From Chrysopilus asiliformis (Eukaryota > Arthropoda > Insecta > Diptera > Rhagionidae): a stretch of DNA of 64,000 nt. Under the pieces are notes generated by a model, which worked only from the letters and a program-made list of their open reading frames with translations, searched no databases and had not been told where the DNA came from. A program made the position numbers and the translations under genes. The stretch spans positions 69,014,731 through 69,078,730 of the forward strand of contig OZ035961.1 in assembly GCA_964034945.1 (NCBI GenBank), written 5' to 3'. Shown piece by piece: positions 63,539 to 64,000 of this stretch. Positions within the stretch are counted from its first letter, which is position 1, and each line of letters begins with the position of its first letter.

Positions 63539-64000
63539 CTCTATATATAAAATCGTTTAACCTGACTGAGTGATTGAGTGACTGACTCATCAACGCCCAG
63601 CCCAAACCCCTGAAGCTAGAGACTTGAACCTTTCACAATATGTCCCAACCATCACTAAGGCGGGGTTTTCCGAAATTTTACCCCTAAGGGGGTAAAGGGG
63701 GTTTGGGCGTTTTTAAACCGTGATTTTCGCCATGAATTCTGCTCAATAGGAGGCTGAAAAGTTTCACTCGGGGGTTCTTGATGTCGCTGATCACGAATCC
63801 GGTGTTAGATTTTCAAAATTGGAAACAGAAGGTCCTGTAAGGATAACGCAAATATCCTTTTTCTCATTTTTCCCGGGGAAAATGGCATTAGGGGATTTTC
63901 GGGGTCGCTGATCACAAATCCGGTGTTAGACTAATTTACAACGGGGAGTCCAGCAAAGATAAACTTTTTCTCAAAAGTTTTTAAGTTGTTTCCGGTTTTC
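63535..64000 (+). mobile_element. Helitron 5' part, runs off the window
   Basis: TCTATATATAAAATCG at 63540 (or TCTTCTCTATATATAAAA after the A at 63534), then GACTGAGTGATTGAGTGACT, the core AGCTAGAGACTTGAACC (63615), and two minisatellite units. Inverse relative of 57286-57660. Confidence 0.72.

Overview
The window is AT-rich animal DNA, most likely from a fly. It shows spliced GT-AG exons of an insect gene, Penelope-like elements, hAT, piggyBac and Tc1/mariner elements, Helitrons, and a Helentron-type family of the DINE-1/mini-me kind known from Diptera. I see no bacterial genes, operons, CRISPR array, virus or rRNA. The dipteran placement is inference from the repeat families and from the resemblance of the one host gene to Drosophila Aldh-III. 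Layout: (1) 1-23.3 kb is upstream intergenic DNA built almost wholly of nested repeats. It holds a Penelope-like retroelement rearranged by an internal inversion and split by two insertions, nine short Helentron-like (HINE) copies, a 3.3 kb foldback element with a 9-bp target duplication, a hAT nest with Helitrons inside, and several MITEs. (2) 23.4-24.1 kb is the 5' part of a class 3 aldehyde dehydrogenase gene (Aldh-III): the start-codon exon and the next coding exon. (3) 24,089-57,742 is one intron of about 33.65 kb. It contains a 3.65 kb, almost perfect 12-bp satellite, a DD41D mariner, a second Penelope-like element with 247-bp inverted ends, a near-complete hAT transposon inside a 5.4 kb Helitron, about 120-bp minisatellites in three places, a 280-bp hairpin, a decayed piggyBac and a Tc1-like element. 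(4) 57,743-59,275 holds six further Aldh-III exons separated by small introns and carrying the whole catalytic set of the enzyme. (5) From 59,276 to the window end is another repeat-rich intron with a second large DD41D mariner copy, a MITE, the 3' end of a non-LTR retrotransposon and the start of another Helitron; the last Aldh-III exon(s) lie to the right. How it works together: there is one host gene. About 1.2 kb of visible coding sequence is spread over 35.4 kb because the introns have collected mobile DNA. Many elements can be defined to the base from terminal repeats plus target-site duplications, which gives an order of insertion. No wholly new biological system stands out. The strongest unusual signals are the giant intronic 12-bp satellite, whose unexpanded sister copy lies in the same window, and a short core motif placed just after (GTCY)n tracts in several otherwise different repeat families.
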